A stretch of 64,000 bases of DNA from Clostridia bacterium (lineage in GTDB: Bacteria > Bacillota > Clostridia > Christensenellales > Borkfalkiaceae), in the NCBI GenBank assembly GCA_017507045.1, contig JAFWBP010000012.1:1-64000 (forward strand), given 5' to 3'. The number at the start of each line of letters is the position of its first letter. Position 1 is the first letter of the stretch. The notes under the pieces are model-generated. The model ran no database searches and was not told the origin of the DNA. It worked only from the letters and a program-made list of their open reading frames with translations. The position numbers and the translations under genes were made by a program. Positions 1 through 7,883 of the stretch are shown one piece after another.

Positions 1-35
1 ACAGTTGTCGCCCGCGGCTTTTTACTTTTACACAA

Positions 36-329
36 TCAAAATACAATATGCTCAAAATTCTTCCTTGAAGATTTTCTATAAAGAATCGCCTTTCTGCCGA
101 TAACGGCAACGACCTCCGCACGCAGAAGATCGGCGAGGTTGGCGGCAAGATTTTCCCCATCCTCTCCGGCTGCGGGAAGCAACGTGATTTTTATTAGCTC
201 TCTTGCCTCGAGCGCTTCGGAAAGACTATTTACGAGATTCTCGCCAATGCCCTCCTTGCCCACCTGCATAATGGGCTTCATGGTGGAAGCGAGAGATTTC
301 AAGTGTGCGCGCTGTTTGGATGTGAACAT
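36..329 (-). CDS. yhbY: YhbY-family RNA-binding protein (CRM domain)
   Basis: A 97-residue protein that is one CRM domain, a fold that binds RNA in pre-ribosomal particles. The family hallmarks are visible: KQRAHLKSLA near the N-terminus, QVGKEGI at about residues 22-28, and a C-terminal GRKAILYR. Members associate with the large ribosomal subunit during assembly, which is known of the family and not shown here. The length is normal. The ATG follows a good AAGGAG ribosome-binding site. It lies just downstream of obg on the same strand, a common pairing of ribosome-assembly factors, and is probably co-transcribed with it. Confidence 0.93.
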   Translation of the reverse strand: MFTSKQRAHLKSLASTMKPIMQVGKEGIGENLVNSLSEALEARELIKITLLPAAGEDGENLAANLADLLRAEVVAVIGRKAILYRKSSRKNFEHIVF

Positions 330-383
330 GTTTTTTCTCCTTATGATCTTCTATCTTTGCTCGGCCGCTCCGAAAAGCAGGCT

Positions 384-1661
384 TTAAATTACAAAATCGA
401 ACTCTACCTCGCCTACGATTACGGTATCGCCCGCCTTACAGCCCATCTTCTCAAGCTCCTTGAATACGCCGCGGAGCTTTAACACGCGCTGGAAGTAATT
501 CATGGAATCAGGGTTGTTCAAGACGACGTTACGGCATAGCATGTCCACAAGCCCCCCCACCACAACGTAAGAACCGTTCTCATCGATGAAGATCTCGTAT
601 TGCGTGTTATCTTCCGTTTCAAATGCGAATTCATCGGAGGGAATGCGCTCTGCGGGCGGAAGCTCTCTGAGCTTTTCGGCAATTGCCCTTAAAAGCTCCT
701 CCGTGCCCGTGCCGGTGAGCGCGGCGATCTCGAAGATGGGATATTTTTTGCCGTACTTATTTTTGAAGCGTTTTACGTTCTCTTCTGCGCCATAAACATC
801 GCACTTGTTGAGCGCAACAAGCATGGGAAGCGCGCCGAGCGTTTGAGAATAAGAGGCAAGCTCCTCGTTGATAATTTTGAAGTCATCTAAAGGATCGCGC
901 CCCTCCATGCCCGAGATATCCACTACGTGCAGGATCATGCGCGTGCGCTCGATGTGGCGAAGGAAATCGTGCCCCAGCCCGGCGCCTTCCGAAGCGCCCT
1001 CAATCAGCCCGGGAATATCCGCCGCAATGAAGCTCTCTTCATAGTAGCGCACAACGCCCAAATTGGGCGAAAGGGTTGTGAAGTGGTAATCGGCGATCTT
1101 GGGCTTTGCCGCAGAAACCTTGGAAAGAAGGGTACTCTTGCCCACGTTCGGGAAGCCGACGAAGCCGACGTCTGCAATGACCTTCATCTCGAGGATCACC
1201 GTGTGCGGCTTGGTGAGCTGCCCTTTCTGCGCGAAGTTGGGCGCGTGGCGGCGCGCCGTGGTGAAGCGCACGTTGCCCTTGCCCCCTCTTCCGCCCGTGA
1301 GAATGCAGTGCATTTCGCCGTCCTCATACACGTCGCAGACGATCTTGCCCGAATCCATGTCGCGAATCAGGGTGCCGCAAGGAACTTTCACAATAACGTC
1401 TGCACCGCGCTTCCCAAAGCACTGGTTGGAGCCGCCGCGCTCGCCGTTTCCCGCAAAATACTTCGTGATATAGCGGAAAGAAAGCAGATCGTGCATGTTC
1501 TTATCGCCGACGAAATAGACGTTTCCGCCATCTCCGCCGTCGCCGCCATCCGGCCCGCACGCAGGCTTGCCCTTGTACGCCTTGAAGGAGTTCATGCCAT
1601 CTCCCCCGTTGCCCGCCTTGATCGTAATTTTTACCTTATCCGTAAAGCCATTCGTTGCCAT
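384..1661 (-). CDS. obg: Obg GTPase (ribosome assembly / stress GTPase)
   Basis: A 425-residue Obg/CgtA GTPase involved in late 50S assembly. It has the glycine-rich Obg fold (about 1-160, with GPDGGDGGDGG), then the G domain with G1 GFPNVGKST at 168-176, DIPG and NKCD motifs, then a C-terminal OCT domain (about 350-425) as in Firmicutes Obg. The open frame extends 100 residues further upstream, but that stretch resembles nothing in the family, whereas MATNGFTDKVKI fits the usual Obg start. The chosen ATG has no Shine-Dalgarno sequence and sits exactly 6 bases after a consensus -10 box, so the mRNA is probably leaderless. Confidence 0.95.
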   Translation of the reverse strand: MATNGFTDKVKITIKAGNGGDGMNSFKAYKGKPACGPDGGDGGDGGNVYFVGDKNMHDLLSFRYITKYFAGNGERGGSNQCFGKRGADVIVKVPCGTLIRDMDSGKIVCDVYEDGEMHCILTGGRGGKGNVRFTTARRHAPNFAQKGQLTKPHTVILEMKVIADVGFVGFPNVGKSTLLSKVSAAKPKIADYHFTTLSPNLGVVRYYEESFIAADIPGLIEGASEGAGLGHDFLRHIERTRMILHVVDISGMEGRDPLDDFKIINEELASYSQTLGALPMLVALNKCDVYGAEENVKRFKNKYGKKYPIFEIAALTGTGTEELLRAIAEKLRELPPAERIPSDEFAFETEDNTQYEIFIDENGSYVVVGGLVDMLCRNVVLNNPDSMNYFQRVLKLRGVFKELEKMGCKAGDTVIVGEVEFDFVI

Positions 1662-1667
1662 AGCAAA

Positions 1668-1696
1668 AGTATAGCAGATTTTTACAAAACTTGCAA
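1668..1696 (-). promoter_or_regulatory. obg promoter, placed for a leaderless mRNA
   Basis: Reading the minus strand there is TTGCAA, 17 bases, then TATACT. The hexamer ends 6 bases before the obg ATG, so transcription would begin at or within a base of the start codon. Confidence 0.7.
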
Positions 1697-1765
1697 CGAT
1701 TTTTTGAAGCCTTGCGCGCACCGAAAGATATATTCCGATAAATTCGTTTGATGCCCGTAAGAAAA

Positions 1766-1794
1766 TTGCTTTTTTTGTAAAATCGCGGTATAAT
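1766..1794 (+). promoter_or_regulatory. promoter of the DUF5714 gene
   Basis: TTGCTT, 17-base spacer, TATAAT on the plus strand, 26 bases before the DUF5714 ATG. It is divergent from the obg promoter, the two lying about 100 bases apart. Confidence 0.7.
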
Positions 1795-1820
1795 GAAAAA
1801 AAGGAAGGGTTTGATGAACC

Positions 1821-2513
1821 ATGAAAGAAGGATGTTTGATTTGCGGTGCACCGCTTGTATATTTCCAAACTGAAAAGCCCATGGAGTGCGCCGTTTGCAA
1901 GAAGGTGCAAAATAGCAAAGCCGCCTGTGCAAACGGGCATTTCGTTTGCGATGCGTGCCATACCGCAGGCATGGGTGCCATCTTTGAGGTTTGTATCCGT
2001 GAAGATTCAAAAAATCCCGTAGCCATTTTGGAAAAGCTGATGGGGTTGGATTTTTGCCATATGCACGGGCCGGAACACCACGCAATGGTGGGAAGCGCAC
2101 TTCTTACGGCTTACAAAAACGCAGGCGGAGAAATTGATCTTGCAAAAGCACTGCGCGAAATGCAAGCCCGAGCTGCAAACATCCCCGGCGGCGCTTGCGG
2201 ATTTTGGGGAGCTTGCGGTGCGGCAATCAGTGCCGGTATGTTCGCTTCTATCATCACACACGCCACCCCCCTTGCCGATACTGCGTGGGGATTCTCCAAC
2301 GAGATGACGGGAAGAGCGCTTACTGCGATTGGAAAAGTAGGCGGCCCGCGTTGTTGCAAGCGCAACTCGTATATTGCCATAACGCAGGCGGTAGCGTTTA
2401 CAAAAGAGCGCCTCGGGGTTGAAATGGAAGGAAGCGATATCTCTTGCGCGCGCTCCGAGCGCAACGATCAATGCTTGAAAGCGAGGTGTCCGTTTTGGAA
2501 AAACAGAAAATAG
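1821..2513 (+). CDS. DUF5714 domain protein, cysteine-rich
   Basis: A 230-residue protein that I recognise as a DUF5714-type protein; no biochemical role is established that I can state. It starts with a four-cysteine knuckle-like segment (CLICG, then CAVCKK), followed by CANGHFVCDACH, suggesting bound metal. The middle has HMHGPEHH and the segment GGACGFWGACGAA. A CCKRNSY motif follows and the C-terminus has further cysteines. No transmembrane segment is seen. A GGAAGGG ribosome-binding site precedes the ATG. Its end overlaps the start region of a broken arsC-like gene, so the two were probably one operon. A redox or metal-dependent role is inference only. Confidence 0.7.
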   Translation: MKEGCLICGAPLVYFQTEKPMECAVCKKVQNSKAACANGHFVCDACHTAGMGAIFEVCIREDSKNPVAILEKLMGLDFCHMHGPEHHAMVGSALLTAYKNAGGEIDLAKALREMQARAANIPGGACGFWGACGAAISAGMFASIITHATPLADTAWGFSNEMTGRALTAIGKVGGPRCCKRNSYIAITQAVAFTKERLGVEMEGSDISCARSERNDQCLKARCPFWKNRK

Positions 2514-2874
2514 CGTTCATTTGCGTACATAATTCTTGCCGTAGCCAAATTGCCGAGGCGCTCGGGAAAAAGTTTTTAAGCGGGAAATACGATTTCTATT
2601 CGGCAGGAACGGAAACGAAAGATCAAATCAATCAAGATGCCGTAGGCTTATGAAAGCGCTTTACGGAATTGATATGGAAGAGGCGCAATTTAGCAAAACG
2701 GTTGATAAGATTCCCGAAGCGGACATCGTGATCTCCATGGGGTGCGGCGTGAAATGCCCTTACGTTGCAAAGGGCTTTGATGCCGATTGGGGTTTGGAAG
2801 ACCCCACTGGAAAGGACGATGAAACCTTTATAAAAGTAATCAGGCAAATCGAAACACTCGTGAAGGAACTTTAA
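2495..2874 (+). pseudogene. arsC: ArsC-like low-molecular-weight phosphatase / arsenate reductase, split by a frameshift
   Basis: Two overlapping frames together encode one thioredoxin-dependent arsenate reductase-like protein. The first part carries the P-loop CVHNSCRSQIAEALG with the catalytic cysteine and arginine, and ends at a stop at 2651-2653. The second begins at the ATG at 2650 and carries MGCGVKCP with the two resolving cysteines. In intact relatives the sequence runs straight through (DAV-L-MK-LYGIDME), so one lost base at about 2650, or a sequencing error, explains the break. The first part probably starts at TTG 2495, after GCGAGG. Translational coupling of two fragments through the ATGA overlap is possible but unlikely to give activity. 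Confidence 0.65.
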
Positions 2875-2875
2875 A

Positions 2876-2909
2876 AAGAACAGCCCTTACATAGGCTGTT
2901 CTTTTTTAG
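2876..2909. terminator. bidirectional terminator between arsC-like gene and island operon
   Basis: Perfect 10-base stem AAGAACAGCC / GGCTGTTCTT with an 8-base loop and T-runs on both strands, between two convergent transcription units. Confidence 0.85.
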
Positions 2910-2923
2910 GTGCTTTATAGCGA

Positions 2924-3859
2924 TTATTTTTTATAATACTGTACGATCGCATTGAAATCTACCAATCGCACGTTCGTAATATAATATCTTGCTAAAATAT
3001 CGTTTCGTGCAAGCTCTAACAACACTTCCTTGATATCGGATGCCGAGGCACCTTTATCATAATAACTAATCAATGCACATGCCGCTGTAATGAAGGGAGT
3101 TGCGATAGAAGTTCCGCTCACATATTTCAGCTCTTCTTGCTGGCCAACTGTTAAAATTTGCTCACCCGGGGCAACGATATCAACATACTCGCTCATGTGC
3201 GATAAAGTTGAAAACGTGCCGTGATTTGTAATTCCGCCAACGCAAATAACGTTTTCTAAATCATAAAAGGCCGGATATAGGGGCAGATCTCCCCTAATAT
3301 CGCCTGCAGCACATACGAAGAGCATATTGCTCGATGCCATTCTTTCATATAATGCCGTATTGAATTTCGAAATCGTAAAACTGCAGTTCACCACCCGAAC
3401 ACCGTTCGATTCGAGAAAATCAATCCCGGCAATTACCTGTTCTATGCTATCATTCGATAGATTATTATAGGCATACTGCAGCAAAGGAGCATTATTCAGG
3501 CAACCTTTAATCTCCCCATAGGCGTGATTTGTTGTGATCATACTCGCTACGTTGGTACCATGTTCGGAAACCGTGCTTACGCTATTCTTCGAACTCTTAC
3601 TTTTGCTTAAATAGCCATTCGAAAAATCCACGCCCTCATCAATGATCCCGATTACCGGTATATCAGAGATCGCCGCTATTTCTTCCCAGCAATCTTTGAT
3701 GTTAATATCAACATGTTTCACCCCCGCAAAGCGATCTACGACCTGACCTTGATTATCCATGGCCCATTGCTCGCTATAGCTGTTATTCGCACAACCGGCA
3801 AGGTTGGCGCAAATGCAGAGGCTCGCAACTAAAATTGCTAAAACTTGTTTTTTCATCAT
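2924..3859 (-). CDS. S8 (subtilisin-like) serine protease, lipoprotein
   Basis: A 311-residue subtilase anchored outside the membrane: a hydrophobic signal ends in the lipobox LAGC with lipidated Cys23. The catalytic triad is complete: Asp74 in GIIDEGVD, His100 in SEHGTNVAS, Ser251 in SGTSIATP. The oxyanion-hole position, normally Asn in AAGN, is Asp187 (AAGD). There is no obvious propeptide of normal length. It is the last gene of a four-gene operon with an ABC exporter, each gene overlapping the next by 4 bases. By analogy with protease-transporter pairs of peptide export systems it may process or degrade a peptide moved by the transporter; no precursor peptide gene is seen. Confidence 0.88.
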   Translation of the reverse strand: MMKKQVLAILVASLCICANLAGCANNSYSEQWAMDNQGQVVDRFAGVKHVDINIKDCWEEIAAISDIPVIGIIDEGVDFSNGYLSKSKSSKNSVSTVSEHGTNVASMITTNHAYGEIKGCLNNAPLLQYAYNNLSNDSIEQVIAGIDFLESNGVRVVNCSFTISKFNTALYERMASSNMLFVCAAGDIRGDLPLYPAFYDLENVICVGGITNHGTFSTLSHMSEYVDIVAPGEQILTVGQQEELKYVSGTSIATPFITAACALISYYDKGASASDIKEVLLELARNDILARYYITNVRLVDFNAIVQYYKK

Positions 3860-4842
3860 TTAATATCCTGCTTTTGAAAAATTAAGAAAGATGCAGCCAC
3901 GAGTGGAACCATGTACATAAAAAGCACGAGCACCGAAAACTCAGGCGATGTTCCTATAGGAGCAATATCTAAAATATACCCACTGAAATCAACATTGAGA
4001 AAAGGCGTAAATCTTAGCCACGGTACTTCTGTTGCAAACAGCGTAAACACATAGCTGCACAAATAGATCCCTATGCCTGTAACGCAACTGGTAATACCGT
4101 TTTTTGTGATGATTCCGAGCAGAACGGCTATCGAAGAGCAGAACAGCGCAGCCACTGTATTATAACAAACCTGCAGAAGCTCTCGGAGCAAAAACGGCAT
4201 AACGATGAGTTCTCCGTTTTGGAAAGCCAAAAAAGGAACGGAGAAAAAATCTAACCCAAAAAACATCCATCCGAGAACAATCGATACGATAAATACAAAG
4301 AGCGACGAAGCAAACGCAAAAACGGCGATTACCAGAAATTTCGTTAGCAATATCTTCCACCTTGCCAGCGGAATCGTTAATAATCCGTTCATTGTTTTTT
4401 TGCTGTATTCATCGGTAATGACTCTGCTCGCAAAAATCATCGTGAGCGCAAGAACAACGATAAATATATAGTTTGAAAACACGACCAAATACGATGCACT
4501 ATGAGATCCGTATGGCTGAATATTATTCTCCAAAAAGTAGCTATATTTAAAAGCTTCTCCCAATTGAATCTCATGTGCTTGGAGCGTCGAAAAACCATTT
4601 AGCCGACCGCCGACGAGAAGAATCATCTCGGCACTCATCCTCTCATACCAATTGCTGCTTTCCGCATAATAATCAATGGGCAAACTGTTCAGCGTTAAAT
4701 ATAATGCACAGATGAAAACTCCCACTACGAGAATAATGGCATATGCGGCAACTGTTTTTTTATGTAACTGTTTTTTTATTTCAGCAAGGAACAGATGAAA
4801 CATTCTATTTATCTGTTTTTGCTGTTTCGGCTTGGTGCTCAT
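3856..4842 (-). CDS. ABC-2 type transporter permease
   Basis: A 328-residue polytopic membrane protein with about six hydrophobic segments. The first is near residues 33-52, followed by a long extracellular loop, then four helices in the middle and one at the C-terminus. The segment ASRVITDEYSKKTMNGLLTIPLARWKIL is cut here to its core TDEYSKKTMNGLL, which is typical of ABC-2/NatB-like permeases. It is encoded directly after its ATPase with a 4-base overlap, and GGAGGAAAAAA precedes the ATG. Substrate unknown; lantibiotic-immunity-type and other peptide or lipid exporters share this architecture. AT-richer than the housekeeping genes around it. Confidence 0.85.
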   Translation of the reverse strand: MSTKPKQQKQINRMFHLFLAEIKKQLHKKTVAAYAIILVVGVFICALYLTLNSLPIDYYAESSNWYERMSAEMILLVGGRLNGFSTLQAHEIQLGEAFKYSYFLENNIQPYGSHSASYLVVFSNYIFIVVLALTMIFASRVITDEYSKKTMNGLLTIPLARWKILLTKFLVIAVFAFASSLFVFIVSIVLGWMFFGLDFFSVPFLAFQNGELIVMPFLLRELLQVCYNTVAALFCSSIAVLLGIITKNGITSCVTGIGIYLCSYVFTLFATEVPWLRFTPFLNVDFSGYILDIAPIGTSPEFSVLVLFMYMVPLVAASFLIFQKQDIK

Positions 4843-5738
4843 TTTTTTCCTCCGAAGAGTTCCAAATATTCCGCTTCTAATATATTCAAGGTTTTTAGCG
4901 ATCTAATTTCGATATCGCTCAAAACCAATTCCCTCATCAACTGATTGAAATGCTCTTTCTTTATTTCGAATACCAATTCTTCGGCCTTTTCTTGCACTTT
5001 TACCTGAAAGCTCTTGGAAATGATCTCTTTGGTTTTTTGTAAATCGCCTGTACTCAATGCGAAAACGGCCCTTTGTTCGGAATCCCTATTGAGCTCATTT
5101 TGGATAACGCCGTTTTGAATCGTTATAATGCGCTCACAAACTTTATCAAGCTCATTCAAATTGTGGCTGGAGATGAAAAAGGCTATTTTTTTCTCAGCCG
5201 CAAGCTGTGTGATGAAATCCCGCAATAAGATCACACCTTCGGGATCCAATCCGTTCATCGGTTCATCCATCAACACGATCATAGGTTCATTCAGCACGGC
5301 AAGCACAAGCGACATTCTCTGTTTCATACCCAAAGAATATGATTTAACAGGATCGTGCATTCGATCTTCCATGCCAACGTACCTTATTATTTCTTCCAGC
5401 TTTGCAGGATCATACGTGCCGTAGAGCTTTGCATACATCTTCAAATTATCGTATCCGCTCAGATAATCGTAAAAGATAGCGCTATCTGACATATACGATA
5501 TATTCGCAACCGCCTGCTCAAACTGCGTTCGAACAGATTTTCCACAGATAAGAATTTCCCCCGATAGCTGTTTCAATAACCCCATGCAACACTTCATAAC
5601 CGTTGTTTTGCCGGCTCCGTTCGGGCCAACGAATCCAACGATTTCACCTTTTGCGATAGAGAAGGAAACATTGTTCAGCACAAGGCGTTTGCCAAACTTC
5701 TTGCTTAGATTTTCAACACGTAAAACAGGATCCATCAT
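4839..5738 (-). CDS. ABC transporter ATP-binding protein
   Basis: A 299-residue ATPase subunit that drives the adjacent ABC-2 permease. Walker A is GPNGAGKTT (about 39-47), the signature is YSLGMKQRMS, Walker B is VLMDEP, and the switch histidine lies in SSHNLNELD. The roughly 80-residue C-terminal extension after the nucleotide-binding domain is common in NatA/BcrA-like subunits. It overlaps the upstream small membrane protein and the downstream permease by 4 bases each, so the complex is translated as a coupled unit. The choice between ATG 5738 and 5735 is uncertain. Confidence 0.92.
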   Translation of the reverse strand: MMDPVLRVENLSKKFGKRLVLNNVSFSIAKGEIVGFVGPNGAGKTTVMKCCMGLLKQLSGEILICGKSVRTQFEQAVANISYMSDSAIFYDYLSGYDNLKMYAKLYGTYDPAKLEEIIRYVGMEDRMHDPVKSYSLGMKQRMSLVLAVLNEPMIVLMDEPMNGLDPEGVILLRDFITQLAAEKKIAFFISSHNLNELDKVCERIITIQNGVIQNELNRDSEQRAVFALSTGDLQKTKEIISKSFQVKVQEKAEELVFEIKKEHFNQLMRELVLSDIEIRSLKTLNILEAEYLELFGGKK

Positions 5739-6292
5739 TTCCTCAAATACTCCGTATAAACAAGGCGCGAAATTGTGATATCAATCGAAGAAAATTGATT
5801 ATAGCAACCGTTATTTGCAACGGAATAAGAATACCACTTTATATTTTTAGGGCCCCCCATTTCGCCTCTCCATTTGAAATCTACGAAGGTTCCGTATTGT
5901 TCCGTTTGTATTCGCGTTAGCCCCGCTAAAATATTCACATCGTATATAATTGCGTGATCGAAAGCTAAATCGTGGCTTATGATTTGAAAACTGATCTCGA
6001 GCGGAGCTTCTTCTGCTACCATTCCGCTTTCCATTTCCAAATGAACATTTGTAACTTTAATGGTGAAGCCCTCGAAATCTATAATTTTATTCTTATCACC
6101 CACGCTTACTGTGAAGGTTATTTCATTCTCCCAAATATGTTCTGAAGAAGTGAAATATTTTTCTTTCGAATAGATCTCTACGCCCCATCTCCAATAATCG
6201 ATCCAGCCACTCCACAATAAACCGAAAAAGACAGCCGAAACACTAACGACCAAAGCAATTACAATGAAACGGATTTTCTTCTTTGTTGTCAT
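5735..6292 (-). CDS. unknown single-span membrane protein, first gene of the protease-ABC operon
   Basis: A 185-residue protein I do not recognise. It has a short basic N-terminus (TTKKKIR), one transmembrane helix at about 9-30, then about 150 residues predicted outside the cell, rich in beta-prone stretches (FTVSVG, FEGFTIKVTNVHLEM). It has no lipobox. It is the promoter-proximal gene, with AGGAGG before the ATG and a 4-base overlap with the ATPase. An accessory subunit or substrate-binding role for the exporter is inference. Base composition is AT-rich like the rest of the island. Confidence 0.7.
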   Translation of the reverse strand: MTTKKKIRFIVIALVVSVSAVFFGLLWSGWIDYWRWGVEIYSKEKYFTSSEHIWENEITFTVSVGDKNKIIDFEGFTIKVTNVHLEMESGMVAEEAPLEISFQIISHDLAFDHAIIYDVNILAGLTRIQTEQYGTFVDFKWRGEMGGPKNIKWYSYSVANNGCYNQFSSIDITISRLVYTEYLRK

Positions 6293-6324
6293 TTCGAAGC
6301 CTCCTAAGGAATTATCTTATTTCT

Positions 6325-6353
6325 ATTTTACAACAGTTCGGAAAAAACGTCAA
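6325..6353 (-). promoter_or_regulatory. promoter of the protease-ABC operon
   Basis: Minus-strand TTGACG, 17 bases, TAAAAT, 33 bases before the first ATG of the island operon. Confidence 0.65.
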
Positions 6354-6402
6354 TATTAAAACAAAAATTTATCGGCGTAAATATATGATTATACTAAAAT
6401 CA

Positions 6403-6422
6403 AAAAAATTTTTTTGATCGTG
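6403..6422. repeat. A/T palindrome between divergent promoters
   Basis: A self-complementary 20-base tract of the form ATCA-A6-T6-TGAT lies between the island promoter and the yugP promoter. It could be an operator or a curved/bent spacer. Confidence 0.45.
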
Positions 6423-6450
6423 TTGTAAAAACGGAAATTTGTGGTACAAT
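6423..6450 (+). promoter_or_regulatory. promoter of the YugP-type peptidase gene
   Basis: TTGTAA, 16 bases, TACAAT, followed by GAGGTG and the ATG at 6473. Confidence 0.6.
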
Positions 6451-6472
6451 AAATATGAGGTGATATATTACG

Positions 6473-7192
6473 ATGGATTACTTACTTTTTCTTCTCATAC
6501 TTATCCCCTTCGTTGCGCTCTCGGGCTGGGCGAGCGCGAAGGTGAACTCGGCGTACTCTGCGTACGACGCCGTTCCCAATTCCGCCCGTATGACGGGGTA
6601 TGATACTGCAATTCGGCTCTTACAGCGCAACGGCGTAAGAGATATTTCCGTGAATCGCGTGAACGGACGGCTCACCGATCACTACCACCCCACGAAGAAA
6701 CAGGTGAACCTCTCGCAGAGCACGTTCGGCTCGGCTTCGGTTGCGGCGGTTGCCGTTGCGGCGCACGAGATCGGGCATGTGATGCAGAAAAAAGAGGGGT
6801 ACTTCCCCTACCGTGTGCGCACGGCGCTGGTGCCTCTCGCCAACCTCGGCTCGCGGCTCGCTATGCCGCTAATCATCATTGGGATCCTGCTTGAAGTGCT
6901 TCTCTTTGCAGGCACCGGCTCCATGCTCGGGCAATGGATGATGTACACCGGCATCGCTCTTTACGGCATGGCTACCCTCTTTATGCTCGTTACCCTGCCC
7001 GTTGAGTACAACGCTTCGTCGCGTGCGAAGAAGATGCTCGTTTCCGAGGGCATTCTCACCGAGGAAGAACTGCCCGGCGCGAAGAAGGTTCTCTCCGCCG
7101 CTGCAATGACGTACGTTGCCTCTCTGCTCATCTCCCTCGTCTACTTTTTGCGCTTCTTGATGATCGTGCTCTCTTTCACGAGAAGAAGATAA
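6473..7192 (+). CDS. yugP: zinc metallopeptidase, YugP family
   Basis: A 239-residue membrane-embedded metallopeptidase of the YugP/DUF2268-like neutral zinc peptidase family. Hydrophobic segments flank the active-site region; the zinc motif HEIGH is at residues 98-102, preceded by the family-typical LTDHYHPTKKQVNLS. A second conserved region, VEYNASSRAKKML, follows the middle helices. The substrate is unknown. GAGGTG lies upstream of the ATG and a strong terminator follows. It is transcribed alone. Confidence 0.9.
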   Translation: MDYLLFLLILIPFVALSGWASAKVNSAYSAYDAVPNSARMTGYDTAIRLLQRNGVRDISVNRVNGRLTDHYHPTKKQVNLSQSTFGSASVAAVAVAAHEIGHVMQKKEGYFPYRVRTALVPLANLGSRLAMPLIIIGILLEVLLFAGTGSMLGQWMMYTGIALYGMATLFMLVTLPVEYNASSRAKKMLVSEGILTEEELPGAKKVLSAAAMTYVASLLISLVYFLRFLMIVLSFTRRR

Positions 7193-7206
7193 TTTTCCGT
7201 TCTTTT

Positions 7207-7243
7207 CGCGGCGGTGCCCATAAAGGGCGCTGCCGCGTTTTTT
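7207..7243 (+). terminator. terminator after yugP
   Basis: GC-rich stem CGCGGCGGTGCCC / GGGCGCTGCCGCG with a 5-base loop, followed by six T. Confidence 0.85.
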
Positions 7244-7269
7244 CATGCTTAATGATTACCCTTTCGTGC

Positions 7270-7297
7270 TTGACAAATTTCTCTTCCATGTTATAAT
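7270..7297 (+). promoter_or_regulatory. promoter for the membrane protein / binding protein pair
   Basis: TTGACA, 16 bases, TATAAT, 18 bases before the ATG at 7316. Confidence 0.7.
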
Positions 7298-7315
7298 GAA
7301 AGCAAGGAGAAAGCT

Positions 7316-7873
7316 ATGGAAGAAGAAAAAAATCTCGCCCCTGAGCAAAACGAGGTTGGCGAACGGAAAAGGAGGAAAAATAAGCTGATCGTAGTGGGAG
7401 TTATCCTACTTGCGGCGGCAATTTTTTTCGCGCTGATCAATCTGTATCTGGGAATGGTACAACTCAATAGCCCGATCTTTTTCGTTGGCATGGCCGGCAT
7501 AACCGTTTTCTTTATCGGCACCGTAAAAGCCATTTCCGGTGGCGAAATAAAAGAAGGCGCAACCCCCTCAAGGCTCAAGTTGCCAATTGTGGCGCTGCTA
7601 TTGGATTTTGCCTGCGTGCCTCTCTTTTATCTCGGGAATGCACTTGCTTACTTTGGCTCGGCTATGATCTTGTTCTGCCTTTTCCTTTGGCTGGCGGCGA
7701 TCCTCTCCCCTATCGCAGGCATCGTTTTGGGAATCGTGGCACTCACGCGCGCAAAAGAGATGAAAAGAGCAGGAATTTCGCTCGCGGTGGCGGCAATTGC
7801 CATTCCCCTTCTTTTCGTTGCTACGATGATACTTCTGCTCTCCACGGGGGTGCTCGTGATCCGCTTGATGTAG
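7316..7873 (+). CDS. DUF4190-like integral membrane protein
   Basis: A 185-residue protein with a charged, Glu/Lys-rich cytosolic N-terminus (about 1-27) and four hydrophobic spans (about 28-48, 53-72, 87-113, 120-180 as two helices). The pair LSPIAGIVLGIVALTRAKEMKRAG resembles the DUF4190-type double helix with a basic turn; its core is GIVLGIVAL. Function unknown. It ends 10 bases before the PstS-like gene and shares its promoter. Confidence 0.65.
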   Translation: MEEEKNLAPEQNEVGERKRRKNKLIVVGVILLAAAIFFALINLYLGMVQLNSPIFFVGMAGITVFFIGTVKAISGGEIKEGATPSRLKLPIVALLLDFACVPLFYLGNALAYFGSAMILFCLFLWLAAILSPIAGIVLGIVALTRAKEMKRAGISLAVAAIAIPLLFVATMILLLSTGVLVIRLM

Positions 7874-7883
7874 GAGGCGTGCC

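Noticed and set aside
927..1751. A 274-codon plus-strand frame opposite obg
   Set aside because: Antisense shadow of obg.
2875..6472. Lantibiotic biosynthesis locus
   Set aside because: Only transporter and protease genes are present; no modification enzyme or precursor peptide could be found in the gaps.
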